In this document: positions 1-5,947 of the stretch, one piece after another
How positions within the stretch are numbered: the first letter of the stretch is position 1
Layout: the number at the start of each line of letters is the position of its first letter
Notes under the pieces: generated by a model
The model's database searches: none
What the model saw: the letters and a program-made list of their open reading frames with translations, nothing else
Told to the model about the DNA's origin: nothing
NCBI GenBank assembly: GCA_002345625.1
Contig: DDWE01000049.1
Coordinates: 1-19,473 of the forward strand
Reading direction: 5' to 3'
Origin: Desulfuromonadaceae bacterium UBA2294
Lineage (GTDB): Bacteria > Desulfobacterota > Desulfuromonadia > Desulfuromonadales > UBA2294
DNA length: 19,473 nt
Made by a program: the position numbers and the translations under genes

Positions 1-333
1 GTCCATATTGAACTGGGCAAGGACTGCCCCGCTGATGCCAAGTTGCCAGGAGTCGGTTTCACCCCATCCGGGTATGCGCACCAGACCGAAGCTATCACCA
101 AACCCGACCGAGCCAACGTTAAAGTTGCTAACGGGGAGATTCAATCGAAGCCAGGTGACATAGGTGCGAGGTTCCTTGGAGCTTGATAACGAATTCACGA
201 AGAGAGGATCAACCGGGAAGAGAGTCGCCGTCCGGTTGACGATCGGCTCAGGCTGCTCCGGTTCCGCGTCGGTGAATCCAGTGACAAAGGGCAGGAACAG
301 GACCAGAATCAGAAATAGAATAAACTTTTGCAT
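1..333 (-). CDS. DUF1207-family secreted protein, N-terminal part
   Basis: The gene runs off the left edge; 111 codons are present, in frame to base 1. The start at 333 is preceded by GAGG seven bases upstream. Residues 1-20 (MQKFILFLILVLFLPFVTGF) form a hydrophobic signal peptide. The mature part has 'TLFPVDPLFVNSL', 'SKEPRTYVTWLRL', 'VGSVGFGDSFGLVRIPG' and 'WQLGISGAVLAQFNMD', which match the opening of DUF1207 proteins: a stretch like FPxDxLFxPLxADPKxPR, then a glycine-rich beta segment. The family has no established biochemical role that I know of; the beta-rich pattern suggests an outer-membrane or periplasmic location, which is inference. It has no visible partner, and the long non-coding stretch upstream separates it from the divergent DUF3494 gene. 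Family assignment is by recall of motifs only. Confidence 0.75.
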   Translation of the reverse strand, partial: MQKFILFLILVLFLPFVTGFTDAEPEQPEPIVNRTATLFPVDPLFVNSLSSSKEPRTYVTWLRLNLPVSNFNVGSVGFGDSFGLVRIPGWGETDSWQLGISGAVLAQFNMD

Positions 334-671
334 CGAGATGCCTCATCAGGAGTGTCACGGTGCACACACAAAATAAAAAAATCATTTGCTGCTCCGTAAA
401 AGAACAAAGTGGAAGCTCAACCTATAATTTCTTTTTCATCAAAGTTGACCTGCGACACGATCCTCGCGTTGAAAAAAATCTTTTCTGCTTCATAAATCAA
501 CACTTATGGAATCCTGGAGCAGCTCATCATGGGCAGGCACAATTATCAGCAATTGCAACTCGCGTACCAGAAACAACACACTGCACAAACCTGACAAAAT
601 GCTGATTTTACAGGGGAATACACGACAATAAAGACGGGTTCGCTGCCGAACGACAAAAACAAACCGTCGTA

Positions 672-695
672 TATAATTGTACTGTCATATATGAC
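672..695 (+). promoter_or_regulatory. TATAAT box followed by perfect palindrome GTCATATATGAC
   Basis: TATAAT lies at 672-677 and the perfect 12-bp palindrome GTCATATATGAC at 684-695, where transcription from that box would begin. No good -35 box is visible. A palindrome at the start point is a common position for a repressor site. The same half-site recurs at 974, 991 and 1063. The target gene is uncertain, because the nearest plus-strand gene starts at 1359. Confidence 0.4.
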
Positions 696-727
696 GAATA
701 ATTGTGTGGCAGACATGATGCGGGTGA

Positions 728-814
728 GCGGATGGCGATGCCTCGTTGATCCGCGGGCGGGCGCGCAAGATTGGATCTGACTGAGGCTTAAGGAATCATG
801 GCCCCGCCGCCCGC
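728..814 (+). other. GC-rich segment with two stem-loops
   Basis: GCGGAT (728-733) pairs with ATCCGC (749-754), with an inner GGC-GAT-GCC stem (734-742). GCGGGCGG (753-760) pairs with CCGCCCGC (807-814), followed by TCTTTG. The segment stands out from its AT-rich surroundings and lies about 40 bases downstream of the TATAAT box. It could be a small RNA or part of a long leader. No known RNA family was recognised. Confidence 0.3.
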
Positions 815-970
815 TCTTTGAGCCAACCGGTTTGCAGAAGCAACTGACAAAAATGATCATCCCCACCAGCCTTGATGGTCCGAACGCCTCTCACCTCACC
901 TGCCGTCACGATCAAAAAAAACTTCATTGCACGAATCAATAAGATCATCATATCCACCACGCCTGACAGA

Positions 971-1002
971 TCCGTCATATATCACGGATTATATGACAAT
1001 CC
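971..1002. promoter_or_regulatory. Overlapping dyads carrying the GTCATAT/ATATGAC heptamer
   Basis: TCCGTCATATATCACGGA (971-988) is palindromic except for one central pair. GGATTATATGACAATCC (986-1002) has 5-bp inverted arms and overlaps it by three bases. Both contain the heptamer of the 684-695 palindrome. Two adjoining sites of one binding protein is the simplest reading; the protein is unknown. Confidence 0.4.
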
Positions 1003-1057
1003 CATCTTTCACAAAATTTCAAACAATCACAGATTAAACAACAATATCGGCTACTTT

Positions 1058-1073
1058 CGATGATATGACATCG
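1058..1073. promoter_or_regulatory. Dyad CGATGATATGACATCG with the same heptamer
   Basis: CGATG/CATCG arms surround ATATGA. This is the fifth copy of ATATGAC (counting both orientations) between 684 and 1069. It lies 11 bases upstream of the TTGGCACG element at 1084. Confidence 0.3.
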
Positions 1074-1083
1074 GCCACAAGGC

Positions 1084-1112
1084 TTGGCACGGTCGGTGTA
1101 ATACTTGTTAAT
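1084..1112 (+). promoter_or_regulatory. Possible promoter for the DUF3494 gene
   Basis: TTGGCA at 1084-1089, 17 bases, then GTTAAT at 1107-1112 gives a weak sigma-70 pattern. TTGGCACG at 1084-1091 is also a perfect sigma-54 -24 element, but the bases at the -12 position read GTGT, not TTGC, so the required GC is missing. Either reading would give a leader of about 240 bases before the gene. Confidence 0.25.
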
Positions 1113-1288
1113 CGTGTCGTGACGCTCGCAGCAGTGATAAATGAGAAAGGATTATCCAGAGCCAGACACACGAACCTTCTGGTCTCTCGCGTCGACACAG
1201 GACAGACAATAGCTGCAGCCTGCCATCCCCCTCGATCCAGCACAGCTATTTTGCCCCTGAGCGCAAAGATCATAAACCTCGAACCTAA

Positions 1289-1354
1289 GTGGGATTGCGA
1301 CCAATCGGGTCGACCACTCCACTGAGAATGTACGATGGCCCCAAAGGAGGGGCC
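1289..1354 (+). promoter_or_regulatory. Structured leader; hairpin encloses the ribosome binding site
   Basis: Hairpin one: GTGG (1289-1292) and CGACC (1298-1302) pair with GGTCG (1308-1312) and CCAC (1314-1317). Hairpin two: GGCCCC (1337-1342) pairs perfectly with GGGGCC (1349-1354) around loop AAAGGA. The Shine-Dalgarno sequence AAAGGAGG (1343-1350) lies in the loop and the first bases of the second arm, so folding would partly hide it. It also fixes the start at 1359, eight bases away. Confidence 0.5.
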
Positions 1355-1358
1355 CAAA

Positions 1359-2693
1359 ATGAAACGATTTATGAGAAGCACCAACCAATGGCTCCTGGCC
1401 CTGTTCCTCGTCGCTTTTGTGGCCGGATGCGGCAGCGATAGCAACACCCCGACACCAAAACCCGCAACCGCAACCGATTTAAAAGCGATCACCACCTATT
1501 CGCTGGACGGAGCAACCGGCCTTATTGACGAAACGGGCAAGACCATTACGGTCACCATGCCGTTTGGTACCGTCATGACCGCCCTGGTTGCGACCTACAC
1601 CACCACGGGTGAGTTCGTTGATGTTGGTCCGACGGCACAGACAAGTGCCAGCACCCCCAATAACTTTAACGCCGCCGTCGCCTACACCGTGACCGCGGTC
1701 GACAAGACAACGGCAACCTACACTGCGACCGCAACGGCTGCCGGAGCCACAGACAAGGCCATAAACACGTTTACCATTAATGGTGCACCTGGAGTCATCG
1801 ACGAGCTGGCCGGCACCATCCTGGTCACCGTGCCCACAGGAACGAATATCACCAATCAGGCCGCAACATTCACCACAACCGGGTCGATTGTTGAAGTCGG
1901 GATTGTGGAGCAGGTCAGTAGCCAGACGACAAATAATTTTTCCACTCCGGTAACCTACACGGTCTACGACAGCAACAATATCTCTGTCGACTATATCGTG
2001 ACTGTGGCCCTGCCCGTCGTGCCGCTGGCAGTCAATCTTCGCAGCGCCGGTAATTACGTCATTCTGGCGAAATCGGCAGTTTCTGCCGCAGGGATCACCG
2101 CTGTAACCGGTGATATCGGTCTGAGTCCCGCCGCCGAAACCTTTGTGACCGGATTTACTTTGACCGCGGACGCGTCCAATACCTTTGCCACCTCGCCCAT
2201 CGTCACCGGACGGATCTACGCCGCGGACAATGCGGACCCGACTCCGGCAGTCATGACAACAGCCATCGCTGAACTGCAAACCGCCTATACTGACGCCGCC
2301 GGCAGAAGCCTGCCCAGCTATATTGACCTGGGCGGTGGCAATATCAGTGGTATGACTCTTGTCGCTGGTCTCTACAAATGGGGCACCGGAGTCCTCATCA
2401 CCAACGCTGGTGTGACCCTCTCCGGTGGAGCCGACGACGTCTGGATTTTCCAGATTGCATCCAACCTTACGGTGGACAACGATGCCATCGTCACCCTCAT
2501 CGGCGCCCAGGCCAAGAACATCTTCTGGCAGGTTGCAGGCGAGGCGACTCTTGGAACCGCAGTTAACTTCAAGGGGAACATCTTAAGTCAAACCCTGATC
2601 TCGGCCAACACCGGCGCAGTCATAAACGGTCGCGCTCTGGCGCAGACCGCCGTCAACTTGATTGGCACGGAGATTACTGAACCTGCACCGTAA
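1359..2693 (+). CDS. Ice-binding-like (DUF3494) lipoprotein with two beta repeats
   Basis: A 444-aa lipoprotein with a signal peptide and lipobox VAGC (Cys24), so it is anchored in a membrane facing the periplasm or outside. Residues about 41-128 and 131-217 are two copies of an immunoglobulin-like beta domain; each has I(D/N)..G..G.IDE...TI.VT.P.GT, then TYTTTG/TFTTTG, NNF and a VAYTV/VTYTV strand. Residues about 223-440 match DUF3494: 'TGDIGLSPAA', 'LGGGNISGMTLVAGLYKW', 'VTLSGGADDVWIFQIASNL', 'NIFWQVAGEATLGT', 'FKGNILS', 'GRALAQTAVNL'. In this family the domain is a beta-solenoid ice-binding fold in cold-adapted microbes, but many members are adhesins or have no tested ice activity. A start at 1335 is in frame but would place the Shine-Dalgarno inside the gene. 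Two small genes follow. Function here: surface-exposed binding protein, ligand unproven. Confidence 0.85.
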   Translation: MKRFMRSTNQWLLALFLVAFVAGCGSDSNTPTPKPATATDLKAITTYSLDGATGLIDETGKTITVTMPFGTVMTALVATYTTTGEFVDVGPTAQTSASTPNNFNAAVAYTVTAVDKTTATYTATATAAGATDKAINTFTINGAPGVIDELAGTILVTVPTGTNITNQAATFTTTGSIVEVGIVEQVSSQTTNNFSTPVTYTVYDSNNISVDYIVTVALPVVPLAVNLRSAGNYVILAKSAVSAAGITAVTGDIGLSPAAETFVTGFTLTADASNTFATSPIVTGRIYAADNADPTPAVMTTAIAELQTAYTDAAGRSLPSYIDLGGGNISGMTLVAGLYKWGTGVLITNAGVTLSGGADDVWIFQIASNLTVDNDAIVTLIGAQAKNIFWQVAGEATLGTAVNFKGNILSQTLISANTGAVINGRALAQTAVNLIGTEITEPAP

Positions 2694-2730
2694 GACAAGG
2701 GCATCTCATTTGCCCCATTGGCAAATAGAT

Positions 2731-2756
2731 CCTCCCGGAGCTCAGGCTCCGGGAGG
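2731..2756 (+). terminator. Strong hairpin after the DUF3494 gene
   Basis: CCTCCCGGAGC (2731-2741) pairs perfectly with GCTCCGGGAGG (2746-2756) around loop TCAG. No T-run follows, so it may be an mRNA 3'-end stabiliser or an attenuator and not an intrinsic terminator. A weaker inverted repeat ATTTGCC/GGCAAAT lies just before it at 2708-2726. Confidence 0.5.
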
Positions 2757-2844
2757 GACTCCCATGTGTCTGCACCAGATGGGCCTCTAGCAAAAGCATG
2801 AATAGCAAATGAAATTGCGCAGCACTAATCAGGAAGGATGTCAG

Positions 2845-2997
2845 ATGAAAAAACTATTTTTAATCAAACTGGTCGTTCTGCTCCTGACAACAGCGATGCT
2901 GTCGGGTTGTGTCTGGGGGCCGGGATGGTTTTGGCATCATCCTAAGGCTGGCCATGACAATGGTCATCACGGCCATGACAAGCATGATCGTGATTAA
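2845..2997 (+). CDS. Small histidine-rich lipoprotein (50 aa)
   Basis: MKKLFLIKLVVLLLTTAMLSGC is a textbook lipoprotein signal with lipobox LSGC, so the mature peptide would begin at Cys22 with only about 29 residues. The mature part starts VWGPGWFWHH and ends in a tail with seven histidines interleaved with Asp, Gly and Lys. The start at 2845 is supported by GGAAGGA six bases upstream; an in-frame ATG at 2809 has no such site. No family is recognised. A His/Asp tail of this type can bind metal ions such as Zn, Ni or Cu, which is inference. It follows the DUF3494 gene by about 150 bases, separated by a strong hairpin, so co-transcription is uncertain. Confidence 0.65.
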   Translation: MKKLFLIKLVVLLLTTAMLSGCVWGPGWFWHHPKAGHDNGHHGHDKHDRD

Positions 2998-3042
2998 GTT
3001 CAAGGTCATCAGGATAAAGAGTGTCAAGCAACAGCACAGGAC

Positions 3043-3072
3043 AACCTGATCAGCTGTGATTGAACCTGATCA
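3043..3072. repeat. Direct repeat AACCTGATCA, two copies 20 bp apart
   Basis: AACCTGATCA occurs at 3043-3052 and 3063-3072. The 20-bp period is close to two helical turns, so both copies would face the same side of DNA. It lies about 80 bases upstream of the DUF3096-like gene and could be a regulator site. Confidence 0.3.
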
Positions 3073-3149
3073 ACCAGTCCCCTCCCCTGTGGCTTTTTGA
3101 ATAAAGTCAAACACGACTTGGGGTAGCAAAACCTATAGGAGTCCTCAAC

Positions 3150-3278
3150 ATGTATGTGCAACTACAACCGATCTTGGCGATCTTGGCGGGTATCATGATT
3201 CTGGCGATTCCCAAAGCATTGAATTATATTGTCGCCGGATACCTTATTTTGTTTGGAATCTCCAGTCTGATCCGCTGA
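3150..3278 (+). CDS. DUF3096-like small membrane protein (42 aa)
   Basis: AGGAG lies eight bases before the ATG. The 42-aa product, starting MYVQLQPILAILAGIMILAI and ending LNYIVAGYLILFGISSLIR, has two short hydrophobic helices split by Pro-Lys. This agrees with the DUF3096 pattern: a short polar start, 'PILALIAGI.ILI.P..LNYIVA.YLI..G', and a length of about 40-50. The family is of unknown function; members are small inner-membrane proteins often found beside stress or envelope genes. A strong terminator follows 22 bases after the stop, so this is the end of its transcript. The family assignment rests on motif recall. Confidence 0.7.
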   Translation: MYVQLQPILAILAGIMILAIPKALNYIVAGYLILFGISSLIR

Positions 3279-3300
3279 GTCTCATCTCTATAAAATTCAA

Positions 3301-3333
3301 AATCCGCGACCGAAAATCGGTCGCGGATTTTTT
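3301..3333. terminator. Bidirectional intrinsic terminator
   Basis: AATCCGCGACCGA (3301-3313) pairs perfectly with TCGGTCGCGGATT (3317-3329) around AAA, followed by a T-run to 3333 on the plus strand. On the minus strand the stem is followed by TTGAATTTTA. It lies between two convergent genes and could end both. Confidence 0.9.
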
Positions 3334-3403
3334 GTTCTTCCGTGTCAAGCTGAGCGGATTGGGGCCTACCCCGAACCTGACTATTGCCTGCCCTCTCCCC
3401 GCG

Positions 3404-4411
3404 TCAGCTCGGCAACTCGCCATTTTTGCGCTGAAACCCTTTCAGGCTGTTGTAGCCCCGCTCGCCAAAGGGTTGCAATTTCTCCAGCCACTGCAACTCA
3501 AGGTCAGCCAGCAGGCGATCAACATTCTCCCCCGGTTGCGGCGGGCCGAGGACTTCCAGCACCGAAAACTCGAAGCTGCCGGCACCGAATGCGGTCAGAT
3601 CTTTCTGCAGCTCGCGGTTAAAGACGATTTTGCCCATCTTAAGTTGAAACAGACGGCTGTTACGCGTCCCTTCCAGATTTTTGCTGCACTCAAGAAAAAT
3701 TCGATTATTCACCGTGTTGCGGATCTGATAAACGCCCATATCGGCAGCGCTCTGTTTATAGAGGCGTTTGATCTGTGCGCGGTTGTCACCCTTGTTCACT
3801 GTCTTGACTCCTTTTGGATCTGTCGTTGGCATGATCGTCTGAACCGATTGTTCCTCAGTCGCAGCTTCACGCCAATAGGTTGCCCCCTCGCGCTGCAGCA
3901 ACCCTTCATCGACCAGCAGCCGACGGATGGTGCAGTAGTCACCGAACAACGGAGTGATGAGACGGGTCACCTCCTGTTCGCTATAGCGACACAGCGGCTC
4001 GAAACGCTCGGCAAAGTGCGCCAGCACAATCAGCCTTTTTTTGTGTTGGGTCGGCAGTTTCAGCAGTGTGCCATCCGGAAAAAAGGTATCGAGCACCTTG
4101 CGCCGGTAGGCATCGAGACGAACATTCTGCAACTGCTGATCGGACGGTTGCGCCGCGGTGATTTGTCGCAGGGTGATATCAAGCAGGGCCTCATTCGCCT
4201 TGATGACCACATAGTATTGCTCACGTCGACAACTGATCAGCCCGGCCTGCTCCAGCTTGCGCAGATGAAATGAGACGGTGGATGGCGCCAGGGCGTGGCG
4301 CTTGGCGAGATCTTCCGCGTATTGAGATTGATCCAGCAGGGAGTTCATGATGGCGAGACGTGACTTGTCTGCCAGTGCCTTCAAGATGGCGATGCTCTGT
4401 TCGATTTCCAT
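3404..4411 (-). CDS. ArsR-type repressor fused to DUF2087 and GIY-YIG domain
   Basis: A 335-aa protein in three parts. Residues 5-75 are an ArsR-type winged helix: 'ILKALADKSRLAIMNSLL', recognition helix 'LAPSTVSFHLRKLEQAGLI'. The usual ELCVC metal motif is absent, so classic alpha3-site metal sensing is unlikely. Residues 101-182 match DUF2087: 'YRRKVLDTFF', 'LPTQHKKRLIVLAHFAERFEP', 'YSEQEVTRLI', 'DYCTIRRLLVDEGLLQRE'. Residues about 224-326 match the short GIY-YIG family seen as stand-alone proteins: 'MGVYQIRNTVNNRIFL', 'RLFQLKMG', 'NRELQKDL', 'WLEKLQPFGERGYNS'. The YIG signature reads FLE, losing its glycine and tyrosine, so nuclease activity is doubtful. AGGAG seven bases before the ATG supports the start. 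A palindrome at the predicted transcription start suggests self-repression. It lies downstream of a TraB/GumN gene on the same strand but has its own promoter-like signals. Confidence 0.85.
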   Translation of the reverse strand: MEIEQSIAILKALADKSRLAIMNSLLDQSQYAEDLAKRHALAPSTVSFHLRKLEQAGLISCRREQYYVVIKANEALLDITLRQITAAQPSDQQLQNVRLDAYRRKVLDTFFPDGTLLKLPTQHKKRLIVLAHFAERFEPLCRYSEQEVTRLITPLFGDYCTIRRLLVDEGLLQREGATYWREAATEEQSVQTIMPTTDPKGVKTVNKGDNRAQIKRLYKQSAADMGVYQIRNTVNNRIFLECSKNLEGTRNSRLFQLKMGKIVFNRELQKDLTAFGAGSFEFSVLEVLGPPQPGENVDRLLADLELQWLEKLQPFGERGYNSLKGFQRKNGELPS

Positions 4412-4423
4412 GCGATGGCTCCT

Positions 4424-4473
4424 GATTCGATATACGTCGAATCAAAATAGCAAAGCCAACGGCTTCAGGTCAA
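4424..4473 (-). promoter_or_regulatory. Promoter and operator palindrome of the ArsR-fusion gene
   Basis: Reading the minus strand: TTGACC (4473-4468), 18 bases, TATTTT (4449-4444), then the perfect inverted repeat GATTCGA-TATACG-TCGAATC (4443-4424) at the predicted start point, ending next to the AGGAG ribosome site. Winged-helix ArsR proteins typically bind such dyads over their own promoter. Confidence 0.6.
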
Positions 4474-4573
4474 TCTGTTTTTATGGATATCGAAATACAA
4501 TTAGATAATATGACCTCAAAAGACCTAAACGATGACCCCTGAAGTTGCACTGACACTACAAGCCGGATCCAGC

Positions 4574-5434
4574 CTACAGCTTTTCAACCGTATAACCCTT
4601 ACCCCTTAAAGCTTCAACAATCCCATCCGGGCCAACTAAATGCCCGACGCCAACGAGAATAAACTCTTTCTGCGGCGTCTTGGCGTAGGCTTCGATCATC
4701 GGCAGCCAGGTGTTGTTCCGGTCGAGCAACAGCTCCTTGTAAACAACCGGCATCTTTTTCTTGGTATCGTCAATAATCAGAGCTTCAATCTGCACTTCGT
4801 CCCCTGTTTTCCAGGCGGTAACCATCTCTTCATACTTCTGCTTGATGGCGCTTAAATCCTTCAACGAGTACGTGATGTAAGCATCCTCATACCCCTCACC
4901 CATGTTTGTAACGAATCGAATTTGCTCGTCGACCGTTTCAAGTTTGGCGGTGGCCTTCTTGTCGCGCAGCGACCGTTGATAAAAAAAGGCATCGACGCCA
5001 TCCGGTGAGACACCAAGCTTGCCGAGTTCGACCAGCGTCAGGGTCAAGGCAATCATCGACGGCCTGAACTGCCTGAGCTTGTCGAGCGACAACCCGTTGG
5101 CAGCACAATACGCGGCAAGGTTTTTATAGGTGTCGCCGGTCAGGTAATCTTCGATGGTCGTGCCACTGCGATACGAGGCTTTCTGCATAAACTTTTGTTG
5201 CGTCTCGGGGGCCTTGAGTTTGCCGATATCGGTTTCAAAGACCAGAAGATCGGAGTCGCGGTAGGCTTGTTCATACTCAACCGGCAAGGGGTAATCGGAC
5301 GGGCGCAACCGGTGAAACGTTCCCCCTAGATACAGGATTGAACCACCTTTTTGTGCTTTCCACACGGATGTTTCCGCCAGTGCCTGCGAGCCCAGAAGCA
5401 AAAGAAGCGTTATGCTCAAGATGATTTTTTTCAA
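4574..5434 (-). CDS. TraB/GumN family secreted protein
   Basis: A 286-aa protein with signal peptide MKKIILSITLLLLLGSQALA (cleavage after Ala20). TraB/GumN marks: 'LYLGGTFHRLRPSDYPLP' with the GTxH motif (His41), 'LLVFETDI', 'GVDAFFYQRS', 'ETVDEQI' and the C-terminal 'GVGHLVGPDGIVEALRGKGY' (His265). The fold is shared with Tiki-type metalloproteases, where the histidines and glutamates bind metal; no bacterial substrate is settled, so the role is probably periplasmic hydrolase. I chose a TTG start at 5434, with GGAAGG nine to ten bases upstream and the signal peptide beginning right there. The alternative ATG at 5476 would overlap the upstream gene and add 14 polar residues before the signal peptide. 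It follows the 88-aa gene by 22 bases, so the pair is an operon. Confidence 0.85.
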   Translation of the reverse strand: MKKIILSITLLLLLGSQALAETSVWKAQKGGSILYLGGTFHRLRPSDYPLPVEYEQAYRDSDLLVFETDIGKLKAPETQQKFMQKASYRSGTTIEDYLTGDTYKNLAAYCAANGLSLDKLRQFRPSMIALTLTLVELGKLGVSPDGVDAFFYQRSLRDKKATAKLETVDEQIRFVTNMGEGYEDAYITYSLKDLSAIKQKYEEMVTAWKTGDEVQIEALIIDDTKKKMPVVYKELLLDRNNTWLPMIEAYAKTPQKEFILVGVGHLVGPDGIVEALRGKGYTVEKL

Positions 5435-5456
5435 GACATCAACCCTTCCCTGCAAC

Positions 5457-5723
5457 TCACATCGACAAACTGGCAAACGCGTTACGAATCTTCATTTTGG
5501 TCTGGCGATTCTCCGGCAGATTCTCGGCAAACATCTCGATCTCATCCGGCGAAAAAACCACCCGCACCGTGTGCTCGGCATCGATGACCTTCAACAGCCA
5601 TTCATACCCCTGGTTGTCCCACTCCACCTTGTCGGGGCGCAGGCCGTGATCGTGGGCGTAGTGCAACGCCACTTCTTCGAGCATCGCCCTGCCCTTGTCG
5701 AGTTGTGGTGTTATCTCAGACAT
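5457..5723 (-). CDS. Hypothetical small soluble protein (88 aa)
   Basis: No family is recognised. The product is soluble, mixed alpha/beta and acidic in the N-terminal half: 'RAMLEEVALHYAHDHGLRPDKVEWDNQGYEWLLKVIDAEHTVRVVFSPDEIEMFAENLPENRQTKMKIRNAFASLSM', cut here into its visible blocks: a helix (12-24), a strand-turn-strand region with Trp and Tyr (35-58) and a C-terminal helix rich in Lys/Arg (70-86). There is no signal peptide or membrane segment. GGAAGG lies eight bases before the ATG. It is the first gene of a two-gene unit with the TraB/GumN gene, but nothing links their functions beyond adjacency. Confidence 0.75.
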   Translation of the reverse strand: MSEITPQLDKGRAMLEEVALHYAHDHGLRPDKVEWDNQGYEWLLKVIDAEHTVRVVFSPDEIEMFAENLPENRQTKMKIRNAFASLSM

Positions 5724-5775
5724 AACCTTAACCTTCCCTTTTCAACGACTCATTGATCAACGAATCAAACACAAA

Positions 5776-5812
5776 ACAGCCCGGATCGACATCTGCTGTC
5801 GATCCGGGCTGT
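5776..5812 (-). terminator. Perfect 16-bp hairpin terminator for the thioesterase gene
   Basis: ACAGCCCGGATCGACA (5776-5791) pairs without mismatch with TGTCGATCCGGGCTGT (5797-5812) around TCTGC. On the minus strand the stem is followed by TTTTGTGTTT. It lies about 135 bases past the thioesterase stop and just before the next minus-strand gene. Confidence 0.85.
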
Positions 5813-5947
5813 CAATAATCGCGCTTCTATTCACCATGATTCCCCTCATGTAAAAAAACATGTGTCATTCAAGAGGTTTCGACACGTTAAGTCAATCAAT
5901 TTAATGAATGGGATATCAATTTTCGCCGTCACCGTACGACAACGTTT

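Larger units (their letters stand above)
334..1358. other. Long non-coding stretch with regulatory signals
   Basis: About 1 kb between two divergent genes with no convincing protein. The short open frames here lack ribosome sites, recognisable families and consistent codon use. The left half is AT-rich, with a GC-rich island near 728-820. It holds the promoter-like site, heptamer cluster, hairpin segment and leader hairpins listed separately. It must contain the promoters of both flanking genes. I saw no riboswitch consensus that I recognise; in particular no GEMM/c-di-GMP core was found. Confidence 0.6.

Noticed and set aside
360..1325. Several open frames of 60-106 codons in the non-coding stretch
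   Set aside because: None has a ribosome site, a family, or codon use like the neighbours, and some overlap each other on both strands.
2660..2676. TTGGCACGGAGATTACT resembles a sigma-54 promoter
   Set aside because: The -12 GC is missing (AC instead), and it lies inside the end of the DUF3494 gene far from the next start.
3332..4273. A 313-codon plus-strand open frame
   Set aside because: It is antisense to the ArsR-fusion gene, starts inside a terminator and has no family resemblance.
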